From: Paragonimus westermani
Taxonomy: Eukaryota > Platyhelminthes > Trematoda > Plagiorchiida > Troglotrematidae
Direction: 5' to 3'
DNA: 64,000 nucleotides
Assembly: GCA_008508345.1 (NCBI GenBank)
Contig: QNGE01003793.1
Location: 1 to 64,000 of the forward strand
Below, piece after piece: positions 1 through 11,181 of the stretch (its first letter is position 1; every line of letters begins with the position of its first letter). Below the pieces are notes generated by a model. It saw only the letters and a program-made list of their open reading frames with translations, did no database searches and was not told where the DNA came from. The position numbers were made by a program, and so were the translations under genes.

Positions 1-400
1 TCCGTCGCCATAGATCGATCATACCCAGTCTAACCACACACACAAACATCTGACCCTGACCGCGTGACATAACACCCAGTCATTGTCCGATCTGGGCCCA
101 ACCAATTATTTTGTGGAGTCTAGTAGTAGTCTCTAATGTCGTTCGTTAACAGTCACTCCCTGTTTTCGCGGTTGGTCGTATGACGCCTTGATTGAACCTA
201 TGTAATTGTATTGATTTGAGAAAGAATTATCGCAAACAGTTTTCATCACCTCTCGTTGCGTGTCCATTTTTGGTGCACACAGTCGACCAATAACTTCTGA
301 GGCTACAAAATTTTCGTGACCCAGAAGGTCAGATCATATGATAGCAAGAATACCTTCAGGACTATGACTTCGAATGCCAACACCGCCCTGGGAAGCAACA
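1..400. other. No gene recognised (left edge)
   Basis: I see no ORF with recognisable homology and no clear repeat here. It may be the internal or 5' part of the gypsy remnant that becomes recognisable from about 410, but nothing supports that directly. Confidence 0.4.
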
Positions 401-409
401 CGGGAACGC

Positions 410-1810
410 CGATGCAATGTCACGAAGATTCTACAAAAATCACGGAGAATATCCATCTTGCACAGTTGACTTCGTTCCAGCTATAACGTCACAGGATGCA
501 GAGATGCAAGAGTGGACGCAAATACAATCCGAAGACCCAGATCCACATCCAATCAACCATCGGCTGCTACACGGTCAAGGTCGACCTACTAAGCAAGAAG
601 TCGCCGGAAGCAGCTGGGAAACCCGTTGTCTGTGGGCACATTGACCGAAACTGGTAATGAAAGTACAGTGCACTATATTCCCAAGATGGTCCACCATACT
701 TCCGAAGAATTGTGGTACCCACATCCGGGGTCACAGCTGTCTCGCGCCGTTTACATGAAGAACTTGGTCATTCCGGTCAAAGTAAGACTGAAGAAACAAC
801 AAAACGACGTTTCTGGTGGCCACACATGATACGGGACGTGGCATTGATCGTCTGGATAGTACGGAATGTGCACAATTCAAGAGCCCGAATCAATAGCCTC
901 GGGCACCACTTCAGCCCATGAGAGCGGGTTTCCCGGATGAGGTGATAAGGGTATTGTCGGACCGTTGCCAGAGACGGCGAGAGGGAACCACTACTTGCTA
1001 ATCATGGTTGACTACTCTACCAGATGGTGTGGGGTGATTCCCATTCTAGATATATAATCTTGGACGATTTCTAAAACGGTGTTCAATGAATGGATTTCAC
1101 GCTAGGGCACACCGTATCAACTACATTCTGACCGGGATCCAACTTCGAGAGCGTGATGATGCGGGAAATGCCACGTTTTGAGCATCGAGAATTCCTGCAC
1201 TACAGCTTACCATCCAGAAGGAAACGGTCTCTTTGAGCGCACCAACCGCACTCTAAGAAATCTGCTGAAAGCTTTTGTCAATCATGAGACAACGCGTGAT
1301 TGAGACATTGCATTACCTCGATGCCTCCCAACTTACCGGGCTACCTTCCATGCGTCCACGGGCTAGAACCCTCACTTTATGGTATCCGGGCGAGAACTTC
1401 CAATGGCATCAGATACACTCCTACTGACTAACCACCATGAACCCTTAATGACATCGGAAGAGAATCGCCATTTGAAGGAAAGCCTCGTGCATGGTCACCA
1501 AATGGCGAGGTCACTTCTGCAAGGAGCTCAGCGTCATCAGAAGTCTCACTTTGACAGAAGGGTTCGTGGGGCAAAATTCCAGCCGGGAGACGAAATGTGG
1601 TTGTACGACGTTGTACCACTTCCAGGGGTTCCGCCTAAATTCCTGATGGAATAGAAAGGGCCATACGTCATCAACGAAGTATTAACAGTTGTAACGTATC
1701 GCATCAAAATGCTGAAAGTATCCGAATGGTCAACTGTCGTGCACTTTAACCATCTGAATAAGATGACGACTGCAAATGTAGGCGATGGGGACAGGGCCTA
1801 CGGAGGAAGG
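410..1810 (+). pseudogene. Decayed Ty3/gypsy pol fragment: integrase
   Basis: This is a broken integrase of an LTR retrotransposon, spread over several frames. Around 745-890 it reads LHEELGHSG, then FWWPHM and IRDV, which fits the His half of the integrase zinc finger. The Cys pair expected downstream is lost. Around 1,115-1,260 the catalytic core is visible as LHSDRDP and then YHPEGNGLFERTNRTL, which keeps the glutamate of the D,D,E triad. From 1,379 to about 1,770 the C-terminal part reads GRELPMASD, FDRRVRGAKFQPGD, WKGPYVINEV, YRI and VVHFNHL, the usual gypsy order. A stop interrupts just before KGPYV at 1,652. It cannot encode a working enzyme. No gag, protease or RT belonging to it is visible in the window. 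Confidence 0.8.
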
Positions 1811-1814
1811 GAGT

Positions 1815-2090
1815 CTTGTAAAGGTAACGACACCAACCAAACTGCGCACCTAACAACACGTGCTTTCTCCTTCCCCTTCCAGGTCTCGCGGCGGCCAAAT
1901 ACTTGGACGATGCGTAGGAAGCACCAACAGAAGGAAACAATATATAATTGTAACGACGCTTGTTTTTGCTGACTTGTACACCATACATCACATCACGCTG
2001 TCGTGCTTCTATTCTGCATGTGTTGAGTAATAAACCTTTTCTTCGAATTTATGTGCTTCATTAGGTGGTTGTGAATACGGCTTCCAACTC
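1815..2090 (+). repeat. Putative 3' LTR of the gypsy fragment
   Basis: The integrase end is followed by a purine tract (gaggaaggga, about 1,802-1,811), then tgtaaagg, which would start an LTR. A TATA-like stretch (atatataat) lies near 1,940 and an AATAAA signal at about 2,028-2,034. This order (PPT, TG, TATA, poly-A signal) fits an LTR. I found no matching 5' copy, so the edges are estimates. Confidence 0.4.
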
Positions 2091-2299
2091 ACCAATTTTG
2101 TGTTTAACTCTCGTACGTTCCATTTTTAGCACATGGACATTCCGTCCCCTGCCCAGTAAATTACTATCGCTCACGTGATTTCCCAACTGTGGAATATTGC
2201 AACGTGTGATTATCGTCCATTCGCCGTGTGCTCCTCAACCACTTTCACTTCCCCGATATAAGTTGATTTGTGATACTGGAAGGAACTATCATCTAATAT

Positions 2300-3560
2300 A
2301 GACCTCATTACTTAATGGTCGCAACTGCGATTTCTGGCGAAGATCTGAATTCTACGAATGCCGGGATGAACTTTCTGTTACTGCCGATGGATCATCGTAC
2401 TATGACAGAGGTGTTATTTCTTCCACATTACTGTCTGCTGGAAAAATTACACTCTGGTCATTTAGGGATTGAAAAGCTGAAATCACAGCTCTGTCTGATT
2501 TGTTTGTGGCCAGATCTGAAGGCTGATGTGTGTAAAATTTCTAAAAGCTCTGCTCAGGATGCACACAGTGCACAATCGCGACCATCAAAACGAACACCTT
2601 TGTCGGTGGCTTGTAAGGCCTGACAAATAGTACATGCTGACCATTGTGGTCCGTTCTTAGATAAGTGCCATATTTTGCTTATTGTTGATTCATATTTGCG
2701 TTGAGTGAAATTTTAGATTATGTTGCTTGCAACTTCACTCTGATGGCATTGCGAAAAACATTCAGTAGGGAAGGAGTACCATGTGGTTTGGTCATTGACA
2801 GTGACATTCATTTCAATGTCCAGAAGTTTGAGTTCTAGCTGAAAATGTGGGATGTTGACACCTACACAGTGCATCGAGACATTCCCAGCCCAACAGTGCC
2901 GTTGAAAATTTGTCTCTACCCTGGAATGCTCGATCAATTTTATCGATCTATCTGATTTTAAAGGACCGAAGAATGGTGTGGATGACATGCTGGTCCAACC
3001 AAAGGCTTGAATACCCACCCAGGCCGACCCAACAAAATGAAGCGAGCGTCTGTCACTCATACTCATTTGAACCCGATCTACTGGTTGGGAGGATACTAGT
3101 TGTACTATCTTCGAATTGGTTCACGGTACCACTTTGCACCTCTCAGAAGAACTGACTCAACAACCGACAAATCCAGACCCAGGCACGAATTATCTTCCAC
3201 ATTTACTTCAACACATGTTCGCTCTTCTTTTCACACTCGTCCGTCAGCACTGACACCCAGAGCAGGAACCCCCGGAGTTGCCCATATTTAAGTTTGTGTT
3301 CATGTATCCAGATGCCACAACACCTCGGCCCATTTGGATTGGTTGACCGCGACGAAAAGTTTTTCATTACTGAAAGTTTTGAACGAAGCGGATCCGTGTC
3401 CAGTGGCCAACTGAAATCAGTCAATATATTCCTCTACCTGACCCGAAATTGACTGTAAATAACCTTCCCCCACCGCCGACAGTACTAAACTCACCTTCAT
3501 CCGAACCCCGTTGTGCCCATGTACAACGCAACACACATAGAGGAAGCTATATACACTGAC
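2300..3560 (+). pseudogene. Second Ty3/gypsy integrase remnant
   Basis: This is a different, also decayed, gypsy integrase. Near 2,450 it reads LHSGHLGIEKLKSQL, the integrase zinc-finger helix, followed by WPDLKADV. Near 2,638-2,700 HADHCGPFLDK and ILLIVDSY mark the first catalytic Asp. Near 2,775-2,815 EGVPCGLVIDSDIHFN corresponds to the second Asp block. The third block (HRDIPSPTVP) has lost the Glu region. The final part near 3,405-3,530 is proline-rich and ends in degenerate codons. Stops and frameshifts occur throughout. It is close in type to the 410-1,810 fragment, but the zinc-finger wording differs, so it is probably a different family or a separate copy. Confidence 0.75.
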
Positions 3561-4544
3561 CGAAACTTTTGGCAGATTACGATGCGTGATATGGTTATCG
3601 AGCGTTCGGTTCGTTTCCTTGTTACTTTTACCGTAATTTTAGCTCACAAACGCTCCGGCGAGATAGTATTATAGTGTCAGTAGTTAGTGAATATATCATG
3701 CCGTACGTTTGTGCATGTTTTACGATACACTGTTTTCTTAACTGCACCTGCGTCCACGTTTAAAATACCATGTTCATTTTTGAAATCGACTGGCAACAAG
3801 AATATACAGGATTTCCCGCGCACCGTCTGTCTCTAAATTTTTGGGTGGATTATTTGGCTGGTGAAGTAAATACACGGTGAAATGTTTTATCGCCAAGTAT
3901 CAGCCGACTTACCATCATTCAAAGTTTTCTATCTTGCACTGCGTGTAGAATCATTTAACCGGAGTCCTCCGAACCTACTCTCTAGAGCTATTTTTCTGTG
4001 CGTGTGGTGACCTATTCAACTGAACGGACCATGACTTGTCGATGAGTCGTTTTAGTAGTATTGACACATTTTCCGTTTTTTTTATACGGACACCTTTTGC
4101 AGCCGTCCGGTACCGTCACAACTCTTTTTTAATGCTATCTAGTTGCTTGCTATTTAGTTGGTTAGGCCACTACAGAGTGCACGAAGATTTCCTTAGTCTG
4201 CTCCAGACTTGACTTCACATACTGAAGAAGTATCTGTAATCAAGCCGACGCAAACACGGACTTCCGAACGTATAAAAAACAAACGTCATCGCTACAACAA
4301 CCCGGAGTTTCATTTGAACTGCGGTGATGATTACGATTCGTAACAGAATGATTTGTTACTGTTATTCAACCACAAGAAAAAATAGGTCGTACATGATACG
4401 GATTACATTCTGATTTCGTTGGCTTACTTGTTGTGTTGTTACTACTGCGCAGAAACTGTCTTTGGGTTTGAGCTAAGTAGAATTCTGATTACTATTGCGT
4501 AGTTCCAACTACCACAGAATTTTTACTGGATTACCTTTTCTCTG
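3560..4544. other. No gene recognised
   Basis: There are only short, unrecognisable ORFs on both strands. It may include the 3' LTR of the upstream gypsy remnant and the decayed 5' part of the CR1-like element downstream. I see no clear LTR pair. Confidence 0.4.
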
Positions 4545-5280
4545 GCTGACAGAACTTTTCATGTTGAAACTGAGTCAGACCCTTCTTATCCATCCGTGAT
4601 TTCTACGGAATTTCACCAACGGTCAAAACTAAATCCTCTTGTTTTCCTTAGTTACATCGATGATAGTTCCAACAGCGCTCTATGCTACGCTGGTGACCTT
4701 GAAATCCGGAATGCTACTGATCTTAGTGCACTCTACATGACGAGGTCAGACGCTTGTTGGACGACCCGATTCCCTACTAATGAGCTACGTGTGCACTCAT
4801 GCCATTCGATAAATACTCTTACAACGTCTTTGTGCTTCACAGTGGCCTCAGCACAGTCGTCATTACGAAAATTGAAGGATCTGTGTATCTGAATGTCACC
4901 TAAAACATCTTTCGCGATATGACCACAGAGAATGGGTTCGTTACTCTTGGAAGCGGACCTTTCCCCACCTTGACACGAAGGCGTTCCAAACGCTCTATTG
5001 GGTATATACGAGAATACTCGAATACTCTACGCAAGTCTAATATATCAGCTTGAAGAAAAACAAGCTTCATGATGAGCATGTTTAGCGCGCAGCTAACAAG
5101 CTGTTCATTAGCTTGCGACACATGACTCGAGTCGCAATTTGAATTTTTGACCTGTATCCACTTAAATTTCAACGACTCCGTGGTGACTTGATCTGTACAC
5201 ACTTCTTCTTTAGCACAAGCTCCGTCGGACAGTTATTTGTTTTAGCGACGGTTAGTGGTGGACCAGTGATTTCGGCCTCT
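4545..5280 (+). pseudogene. CR1/jockey-like non-LTR reverse transcriptase, 3' half
   Basis: This is a decayed reverse transcriptase of a non-LTR retrotransposon. The plus strand reads, across frames, LFLSYIDDSSNS, then LCYAGDLEIRNATD at about 4,681-4,722 (the position of the YADD motif, with the first Asp changed to Gly), then LKDLCIYVSP-like codons. Later come TFPHLDTKAFQTLY, YTRILEYSTQV and HVQRAANKL-like blocks at about 4,960-5,100, and THFFFSTSSVGQLFVLATVSG near 5,200. That order is standard for the trematode CR1-like RT tail. Stops, frameshifts and the catalytic change mean it is dead. Confidence 0.75.
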
Positions 5281-5454
5281 AACGTGGAAACTTTGTATTG
5301 ATCTCCGAAATCTCTGCTGCTGTTAGGACACTTAAGCGCAAATACCCGCATAGACGAAAATTTATTTCCAAACAATTTACGGTTTTTATACAAGACCGTT
5401 ACTAAAGTATGCTAATCAAAATGTGTGCACTGGTTTGAAGAAAGACACCCACTC

Positions 5455-5795
5455 TTGGACATGTCCAGCGCGCGTCTAACAAACTAATCACAAGCTTAAG
5501 AAATGCCGTGTAAGAGTATCAACTCGGAATTTCTTATCTGTACCTAGTTGAATTTCAGTGACTTCTGCACAGTTTTATTCTTGCACACTTTTTCAGCACG
5601 AGTCCTGTAGAATAGTATTTCATCGCATCAGATGGCAACAGCCGATGAGGGCAAGCCACCAAGCTTCCTCAGGCAACCCAACTTCTCCTATTGGATTATT
5701 AACCGCCGTTATAACCCTCTTTCTGAGGTTATCACCTGCTTTTCTAGAGGTTGGTTTAAAACAGTCTTAAGTTTACGCTTATTCAAATGAAGTAT
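5455..5795 (+). repeat. Second copy of the CR1-like RT tail, tandem to the first
   Basis: This stretch repeats, with many changes, the segment that begins near 5,075. Both start with agcgcgc-taacaa, continue through a codon block for a Leu-Tyr-Leu-x-x-Phe motif, and then encode the HFFSTSPVE / HFFFSTSSVG block. The two copies share an orientation and lie about 390 bases apart. They differ too much to be a recent tandem duplication. They are more likely two separate insertions of the same family, or an old partial duplication. Confidence 0.55.
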
Positions 5796-6375
5796 TTACA
5801 CTCGTAATTTTATCCTGTTCCCGTAGTCTTGATCCTTCACAGCGGTACTATATCCTGTTGTCAATTATTATTCTTCAGGTTGCAGTTAACCGTTATGTAT
5901 TATTTTTTGTGGGTTTGTGTGCACACACTCTTTTATGGATTTCATCGATATCTTTGTTTGAAAAAAGAAACATTATTTTTAAATTTCATTGGTTACTGCG
6001 ACAATGAACATGAGTTTCCGCCCACCCTCCCTCCCCTCATTTTTGGCAGGATTGTTCTGAGAAATCAATTGTGCGCTACAATATCTCAGTTCCGTGGTGC
6101 TATCGACCTGTCAAAGCCAAACGTTCTGCTTCCGACGCCCCGTGTTAAGTCATTTACCTGACGTCGTCTCATTGTACCCTCCGACGTTACCTCCCTATTG
6201 TACCTGATGACAATTTCAAACCAGCAGATTTCAACTAGCCAGCGAGTCCTTCCACTTTACCAGTACATCTTTTGATACCATTCGTAATTGTAATTTCGCA
6301 CCTATTTGTTATACTTGTACTTTTCCGGTGTTATATCCTCATGTACCACGAATTTGCTCATAGACACTTATCAGT
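5796..6375. other. No gene recognised
   Basis: An open frame at 5,829-6,161 (+) has low-complexity hydrophobic composition and no recognisable domain. It may be decayed sequence between two retroelement fragments. Confidence 0.35.
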
Positions 6376-6840
6376 AGACTAAGGCGGTTGATCAAAGCAA
6401 TGACACTGATGAGGCATACCTCGACTTTACTGAAGCACATGATCCCTTGGACCATGCGGTTTAGCACAGCAAGCTTTTCCACTGTAGAATATAAGGAAAC
6501 TTCCTTCGGTGGCTCAAATCACATTTTACTAATCGTCTGTATGGAGTGCGCCTGAATCGAGCATTCTCCATGGACAAGTATAGCTTCAGTGAGATACCCC
6601 AAGGCTCACTTCTTGGCCCGCTCCGGTGTCTGACAGTTATTAAGGATCTCCCTCTTTTAATTACCTCCCCGTACGTATTGATTGACGATGACATCAAAAG
6701 CAACGTGCCGTGAACACTGGTAAAGATTCCCTTAACCTACAAAATACCTTAGTATTTTATTCAGCTGGTCTCATAATCATCAACTATGTTTCCATACCTG
6801 TTTGTGAATACAGATTACATGATTTTCAAAGAGGCCGTTC
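6376..6840 (+). pseudogene. CR1/jockey-like reverse transcriptase, central part
   Basis: The plus strand reads AYLDFTEAHDPLDHAV (the LDFxKAFDxxDH motif), then RWLKSHFTNRLYGVRLN, SEIPQGSLLGP (the PQGSxLGP motif) and LPLLITSPYVL followed by DDDI at the YADD position. The motif order and spacing are those of a CR1/jockey-type RT palm. Single-base indels change the frame, and the YADD core is altered, so it is inactive. It stops abruptly where the gag of the next gypsy element begins near 6,850. Confidence 0.75.
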
Positions 6841-7345
6841 CAGCGCACCAGAAGAAATGTGAAACGCTCAAATGAGGTTTTCGCTCGTCACCCTCTGACA
6901 ATAGGCAAACAAGATGAGCAGAACTTTGCTAAGTTCCCATAAAAGCTGAAGTCGTTCGCAAAACATCGTAACTTCAGGTCTGTTTCTGACGAACAAAATC
7001 GAAATGACGCTACTCAGGATGCGTTCGTCGGCAGACTGCAGTCTAACAGCGTACGTCAGCGATTCTTGGAGAACGGACCATTAGACTAAAATCTATTATC
7101 GGACCGAACCGATATTTTAAGGTGGCATATCAAAAAACTCATTCGCATAAGACAGTTTTCATTTTCCTTCAAATCTCGAAGTACTCCCAGAGTTCATCTC
7201 ATTTTCGGTCACCTGGGGAAAACGTGCCGGCAGTTGCCAGTAGAAATGGCGATAATCGACATCCATGCTTCGAATATCCTGCGGTACGCAAGGAATAAGA
7301 TAAAAGAAGCTATTACCAAAAGGTACGCCAGCCTACGTACTATTC

Positions 7346-7792
7346 GTGAACATTGAGATAAACGTTGAACCACTGCATTCATCGACAACTACCGCGGCGG
7401 CTCTCCTCAGTATCCCAAACGCTTTTACTGAAATATCCATAAACGAAGTATGTTTGCAAGGTTTTACAGGTACCGGAAGCTCAGACATCTACATTTCAAG
7501 ATCTGTTGTCCGGAGATATCGGTGGCTAACTGTGAATTCGAACAATACCGTAACTACTGCTTCCACCAAACCAATCAGCCGTACACATGGTTACCATTGT
7601 GTTAGTGTTACAAGAAATGCTAATGAGACCGAATATGGCTTTCTGAACTGCTTAACCTCTACGCCAGTGTATTCGTCGGCCATGATTTCCTCAAACTTCA
7701 TGAAAATGCTCAAGTTCCTTTTAACGGCTAGGAGACATCCATTGATTTATGCATTTTGTTTGTTGCCCACACTGTACTCCCGCACTGTTTGA
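7346..7792 (+). pseudogene. Gypsy retropepsin with damaged active site
   Basis: This is a 148-codon open frame. In the middle it reads INEVCLQGFTGTGSSDIYIS. Flatworm gypsy proteases have a DTGSS active site here with hydrophobic residues before it. The expected Asp is Gly, so the proteolytic site is lost even though the frame is open. Downstream the frame keeps the weakly conserved TxxSTKPIS-THGYHCV stretch of this protease family. The frame start is a fortuitous Met inside pol, not a true start. Confidence 0.7.
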
Positions 7793-8455
7793 AAATTTAG
7801 AGTCTAACTACAAACCGTTAACAGCCAAATCAAAATGTCACTTAGCATGCGACATAACGTTCATCTGCCCATAAATCGAGTTGCTTTTGAGACCGCAATA
7901 TTGGATAGTCACTTTCTCCTGGGCGTGCGCAGCTATTGAAAATTGCAAATAAGTAGCATACAAAATGAATGGGGACAAATTGTAGCCACATTATTAACCC
8001 ATGCAAACAACTGGGCCCCTGTCCCCTAGGAATGATTAACGAGAAAACCCAAAAAATCTCTGGACATATCATTTTTAGCTTCCTGGATTTATAAGGCGCT
8101 TATTCTCAAATACTTACTGAGGAAAAGTGGAAACCGTACGATGCCTTCGAAGTCTGTCAAAATCTCCATCCGATCTGCTGTATATCGTTTGAAGTGACAT
8201 AGGACAGCATGCCACAATTGCCTATGTAGAGAATGTAGCCTCTTGCAGTGTAAACGGTGAAGATCACGGCGAAAATCAGATATGTCTATTCGAAATTGCT
8301 TTAAAGTATGGCTTAAAATCTGACGAAGTGTTATCACTACTAGAGACATAGGACTACTGAGGTGGGAAGTTTTGCACGGAATGAACAAACGACATTCAGA
8401 AAGACTAACATCGAATCGCGATTAACCGTTACCTCGGTACAATAAATCACGATGC

Positions 8456-8870
8456 TTTGTGGGCACATTTCCCTACTACTCCCCATGGATCCCATTTTTC
8501 TGACAATATTAATCCGCTGGTCACAAATCGTACTCTCCCTTTGCAGCATGACGTCAGCGTCCCAATTACGTCATTGAAAAACGACCTACAAAGAGCGGTG
8601 TTTGTCACTGTCAAACAACAATCATCGTCAACGGTGGAGGCTAGCGGAAGGGACATTGCCATTGCTGTTACTCAGACACAAAATGGCAGACACGTGGTGT
8701 TTTTCTTCAGAACACTGACACAGAGTGAACGTCGGTCTTGAGAGGAGTCTACGCTATCGACAAAGTCACCAAAAAGTGGAAGTACTATTTACTGGGAACG
8801 CATTTCCGACTGGATGCTAATCAGAAATCTGTTACTTTTGTGAATGACATAATTCAACGATGGTATCTCG
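8456..8870 (+). pseudogene. Gypsy RT end and RNase H fragment
   Basis: The frame from 8,457 reads FPTTPHGSHFSDNINPLVTN, the RT connection region, and then VEASGRDIAIAVTQTQNGRH, where the RNase H catalytic DAS is VEASG. It continues FFRTLTQSERR. A frameshift near 8,740 separates the next block, YAIDKVTKKWKYYLLG and HFRLDANQKSVTF. The sequence is classical gypsy RNase H order. The Asp of the first RNase H motif appears replaced, as Val-Glu-Ala stands in the usual Thr-Asp-Ala position. Confidence 0.75.
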
Positions 8871-9560
8871 GGTTATAGGTTTGATGTCACGTATTGCTTG
8901 GCAGAAGAAAACCAGACTGCCAATGCACTATGCTGCTCGAATTTTGTATCATCGGCGCATAAGATGTCCCCGAGAAAACTGCAGCAGTTTATCATCCAAG
9001 TGTTATTCATTTGTTCCTTTTCACAGGTCCCGAAAACCTACTCTCATCCGTAGGCGGGATAAAATCTGTCACTCCACATTGTTCTGTATGGACGGAGTAA
9101 AAGCCGAGATTTCACTTCTCCATCAAACAGTGCCCTAATCAAAGCAACTGTGCTCTTCGAGATATTGAACATCGATTTTAATGATCCTCTTTCATCCATT
9201 ACTGGAAACCAGTACCTACAAATCGTCACTAGTGAACACCCAAAATTCCCGTTTGAAATTCCCCATCCGGATATGAAGGTGTTCACCGACAAGTCTCTCC
9301 GTTAGCAATTTTCGACATTCGGTATGATCTCACACACGCACTCAGATCGAAACACTACCTTCACGTCTAAGAAAGTGGAAAACGTTCTTGCGTAATAAAG
9401 ATACCACGATCAGTGGAACCACAGTTTACGACCCCTAGGCAAACGAACAGACCGAGGGGTTGAAAGCTAAAATTTGGTGAGCAATACTGCTCGGTTGAAC
9501 ACTCGCTCGTCGGTCACATGACAGCACCGTCTTCATCTTTGGGTTCTCGATTCGGCTGAG

Positions 9561-9856
9561 ATTAGGCCATTGCCCCAGACAGACTAATCCACCATGAAAG
9601 CATCATAGGTGTAAAGGGATTGGATTGGACAAACGTAGTGATACGCAGCCAACCGTTGATTCGCAGACGGCCACGGCCAATCATTGTCGAAAACACGAAC
9701 AGACTGGCATGTCAGCGCAGGGACCAACCAGCATGGCATGCTGCTCCAGCATCGGATTTTGTTACAACGAGCACCGGAGTAAAACAAGTAAAGTGCGTCA
9801 CGTGTTAACACAAACGAGCTACAAGCAGAGTCGAGGCGACCAATGAGAAAGCGTCA
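9561..9856. other. Unassigned; possible LTR U3
   Basis: This stretch lies just upstream of an LTR fragment that has a second copy 2.7 kb away. The shared part starts only at 9,857. If this is the U3 of the same LTR, the other copy has lost it. I see no gene. Confidence 0.3.
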
Positions 9857-9992
9857 GCATCACTTCTAATTATTCATTTTGCTGATGCGTCTAGTCTATA
9901 AAACATCCGATAGAAACTCAGTAAAGTGAGATTTGCTTTGTGCCACGAAGACTGACATCTAATTTCGTTCCGGAGGGTAGTGATTCTCAACA
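9857..9992 (+). repeat. LTR fragment, copy A (R-U5 end)
   Basis: These 136 bases recur at 12,549-12,684 with a handful of changes (about 87 percent identity by eye). The unit carries a TATA-like ctataaaa at about 9,896 and ends in CAACA. It is followed directly by a primer-binding-like site and then gag sequence, as expected for a 5' LTR on the plus strand. Confidence 0.65.
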
Positions 9993-10004
9993 TGGTATTA
10001 GAAG
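9993..10004 (+). promoter_or_regulatory. Putative retroelement primer-binding site
   Basis: The sequence tggtattagaag directly follows the CA end of LTR copy A. It resembles the TGGTATCAGA-type site complementary to the 3' end of initiator tRNA-Met used by many gypsy elements, with one mismatch in the first nine bases. Its position supports LTR copy A being a 5' LTR. Confidence 0.45.
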
Positions 10005-10630
10005 AGAAGGAAATTGCAGTTGACAAAAGGAACACCACGACGAACCCACTGACGATTGTTCCGCCCGAACCGATGTGAACAGCACGAACAGACTTGCGGA
10101 CAACTGGTGTTTATGGGAAGAAAAGTAGAAGACTTCTGCTTGTTTGCCGATCTTACGGTGACCAGTAACGAATATCAGCTGGCTATGTTTCGACATGCAA
10201 TCGGAGATGGAGGAAGAAAAATCTTGGAAAATTTAACTTTCTAGGACGGAGAGGACAACAAGGAACCGAACGTGATCATCCGAAAAATGGAAGAACATTG
10301 TTTGGGACAAAAAAACCAAACGTTTGAACGCTCTCAGTTTTTTGAGAGGAATCGACAGGCCGGAGAAAAGATAAATCAGTATGTTATCGTTTTAAAGAAA
10401 CTGGCGAAATCGGGCAATTTTTGCAAGTGCTCAAGAAAGACTCTCATCCGAGACAGAATGGTCATCGATATTCAGAATTCCGTTATGACAGAGAGACTGT
10501 TGAACATCTGCTGGGGAAGTTAAATATCCCAAAAACTGTCAAATTAACCGATAATGAAAATTTATTACAAAAATGCACCCCTTGTGTATTGATAGCTCAG
10601 TCAAGCGACCGGAAGAATAATGTCTAATGT
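10005..10630 (+). pseudogene. Gypsy gag (decayed)
   Basis: After the primer site, the plus strand encodes a gag polyprotein in broken frames. It reads VEDFCLFADLTVTSNEYQLA, FRHAIGDGGRKILENLTF, then MEEHCLGQKN, FERNRQAGEKINQYVIVLKK and LAKSGNFCKCSRKTLIRDRM. The spacing of the FxxR..xGExxxxYxxxLxxLAxxC pattern is that of the gypsy capsid region. Stops at about 10,243 and frameshifts break it. The pol part expected downstream is absent; opposite-strand gypsy sequence begins at about 10,816. Confidence 0.7.
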
Positions 10631-10815
10631 TCAACATTCAATGCTCAATGTTAAGCGAAAAGCGTCCTAGGTAAATAATAGGCAAATTAGCGTCCAGTAT
10701 GTAAATCGGCGCCAGAAACAGAAAAAATGGCGGTGTAAAACAGGAATTCGAATTTACAAAAGTGGTAAATGTTCATTACCGGTTAAGTGGACAGTGTTTG
10801 AGGTGGTTAACATCC

Positions 10816-11178
10816 TCAAGACCTCCCCTTTTTAGAGGGACTCAATTGGAAGCGCACATTAGGTTTTCTCTTGCGGCCGGACCGCCGTCTGGGTGTGGAA
10901 GATCTGTCGACGACGTTCTGCTGTTGAGTCGCTGCACGTGCTGTGCTCTCCGAAATCGGTGTTTTAAATGGAACGTTGAACGTATCCAAAAGTATGTCAA
11001 GCAGGATCTCTCGTTCACTGCTGAATTCTTCGGAGGTACTCCTCGATCGTAATTGGCTTTTGTGTCGCAACGAAGCCTCGTTCCCAACAACAACATCAAA
11101 CATGACGCTTCCCTTTTTGCTCATGATGCGGCCAAGTTTCCAGGTTTCATCATTCGCGCGGTAATCTCTGGCGTACAC
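10816..11178 (-). pseudogene. Integrase C-terminal domain of the opposite-strand gypsy copy
   Basis: This 120-codon frame continues the integrase after a frameshift. It reads YARDYRANDETWKLGRIMSK, then MFDVVVGNEASLRHKSQLRS, and closes with a basic Arg-rich tail (RRRSGRKRKPNVRFQL). That is the SH3-like integrase end and the basic terminal tail of flatworm gypsy pol. The Met is internal to pol and is not a true start. Confidence 0.8.
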
Positions 11179-11181
11179 GGC

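Larger units (their letters stand above)
6850..9560 (+). mobile_element. Degenerate Ty3/gypsy element: gag, protease, RT, RNase H, integrase
   Basis: This is the longest single retroelement remnant in the window. Gag-like codons at 6,960-7,085 read NRNDATQDAFVGRLQSN and VRQRFLENG. The protease follows, then a badly damaged RT, RNase H with KKWKYYLLGTHFRL near 8,770, and integrase sequence (KPRFHFSIKQ, GNQYLQIV) at 9,100-9,230. The gene order matches gypsy pol (PR-RT-RH-IN). Each domain carries stops or frameshifts. The left end abuts a CR1-like fragment and the right end runs into an LTR-associated region, so its own LTRs are not defined. Confidence 0.75.
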
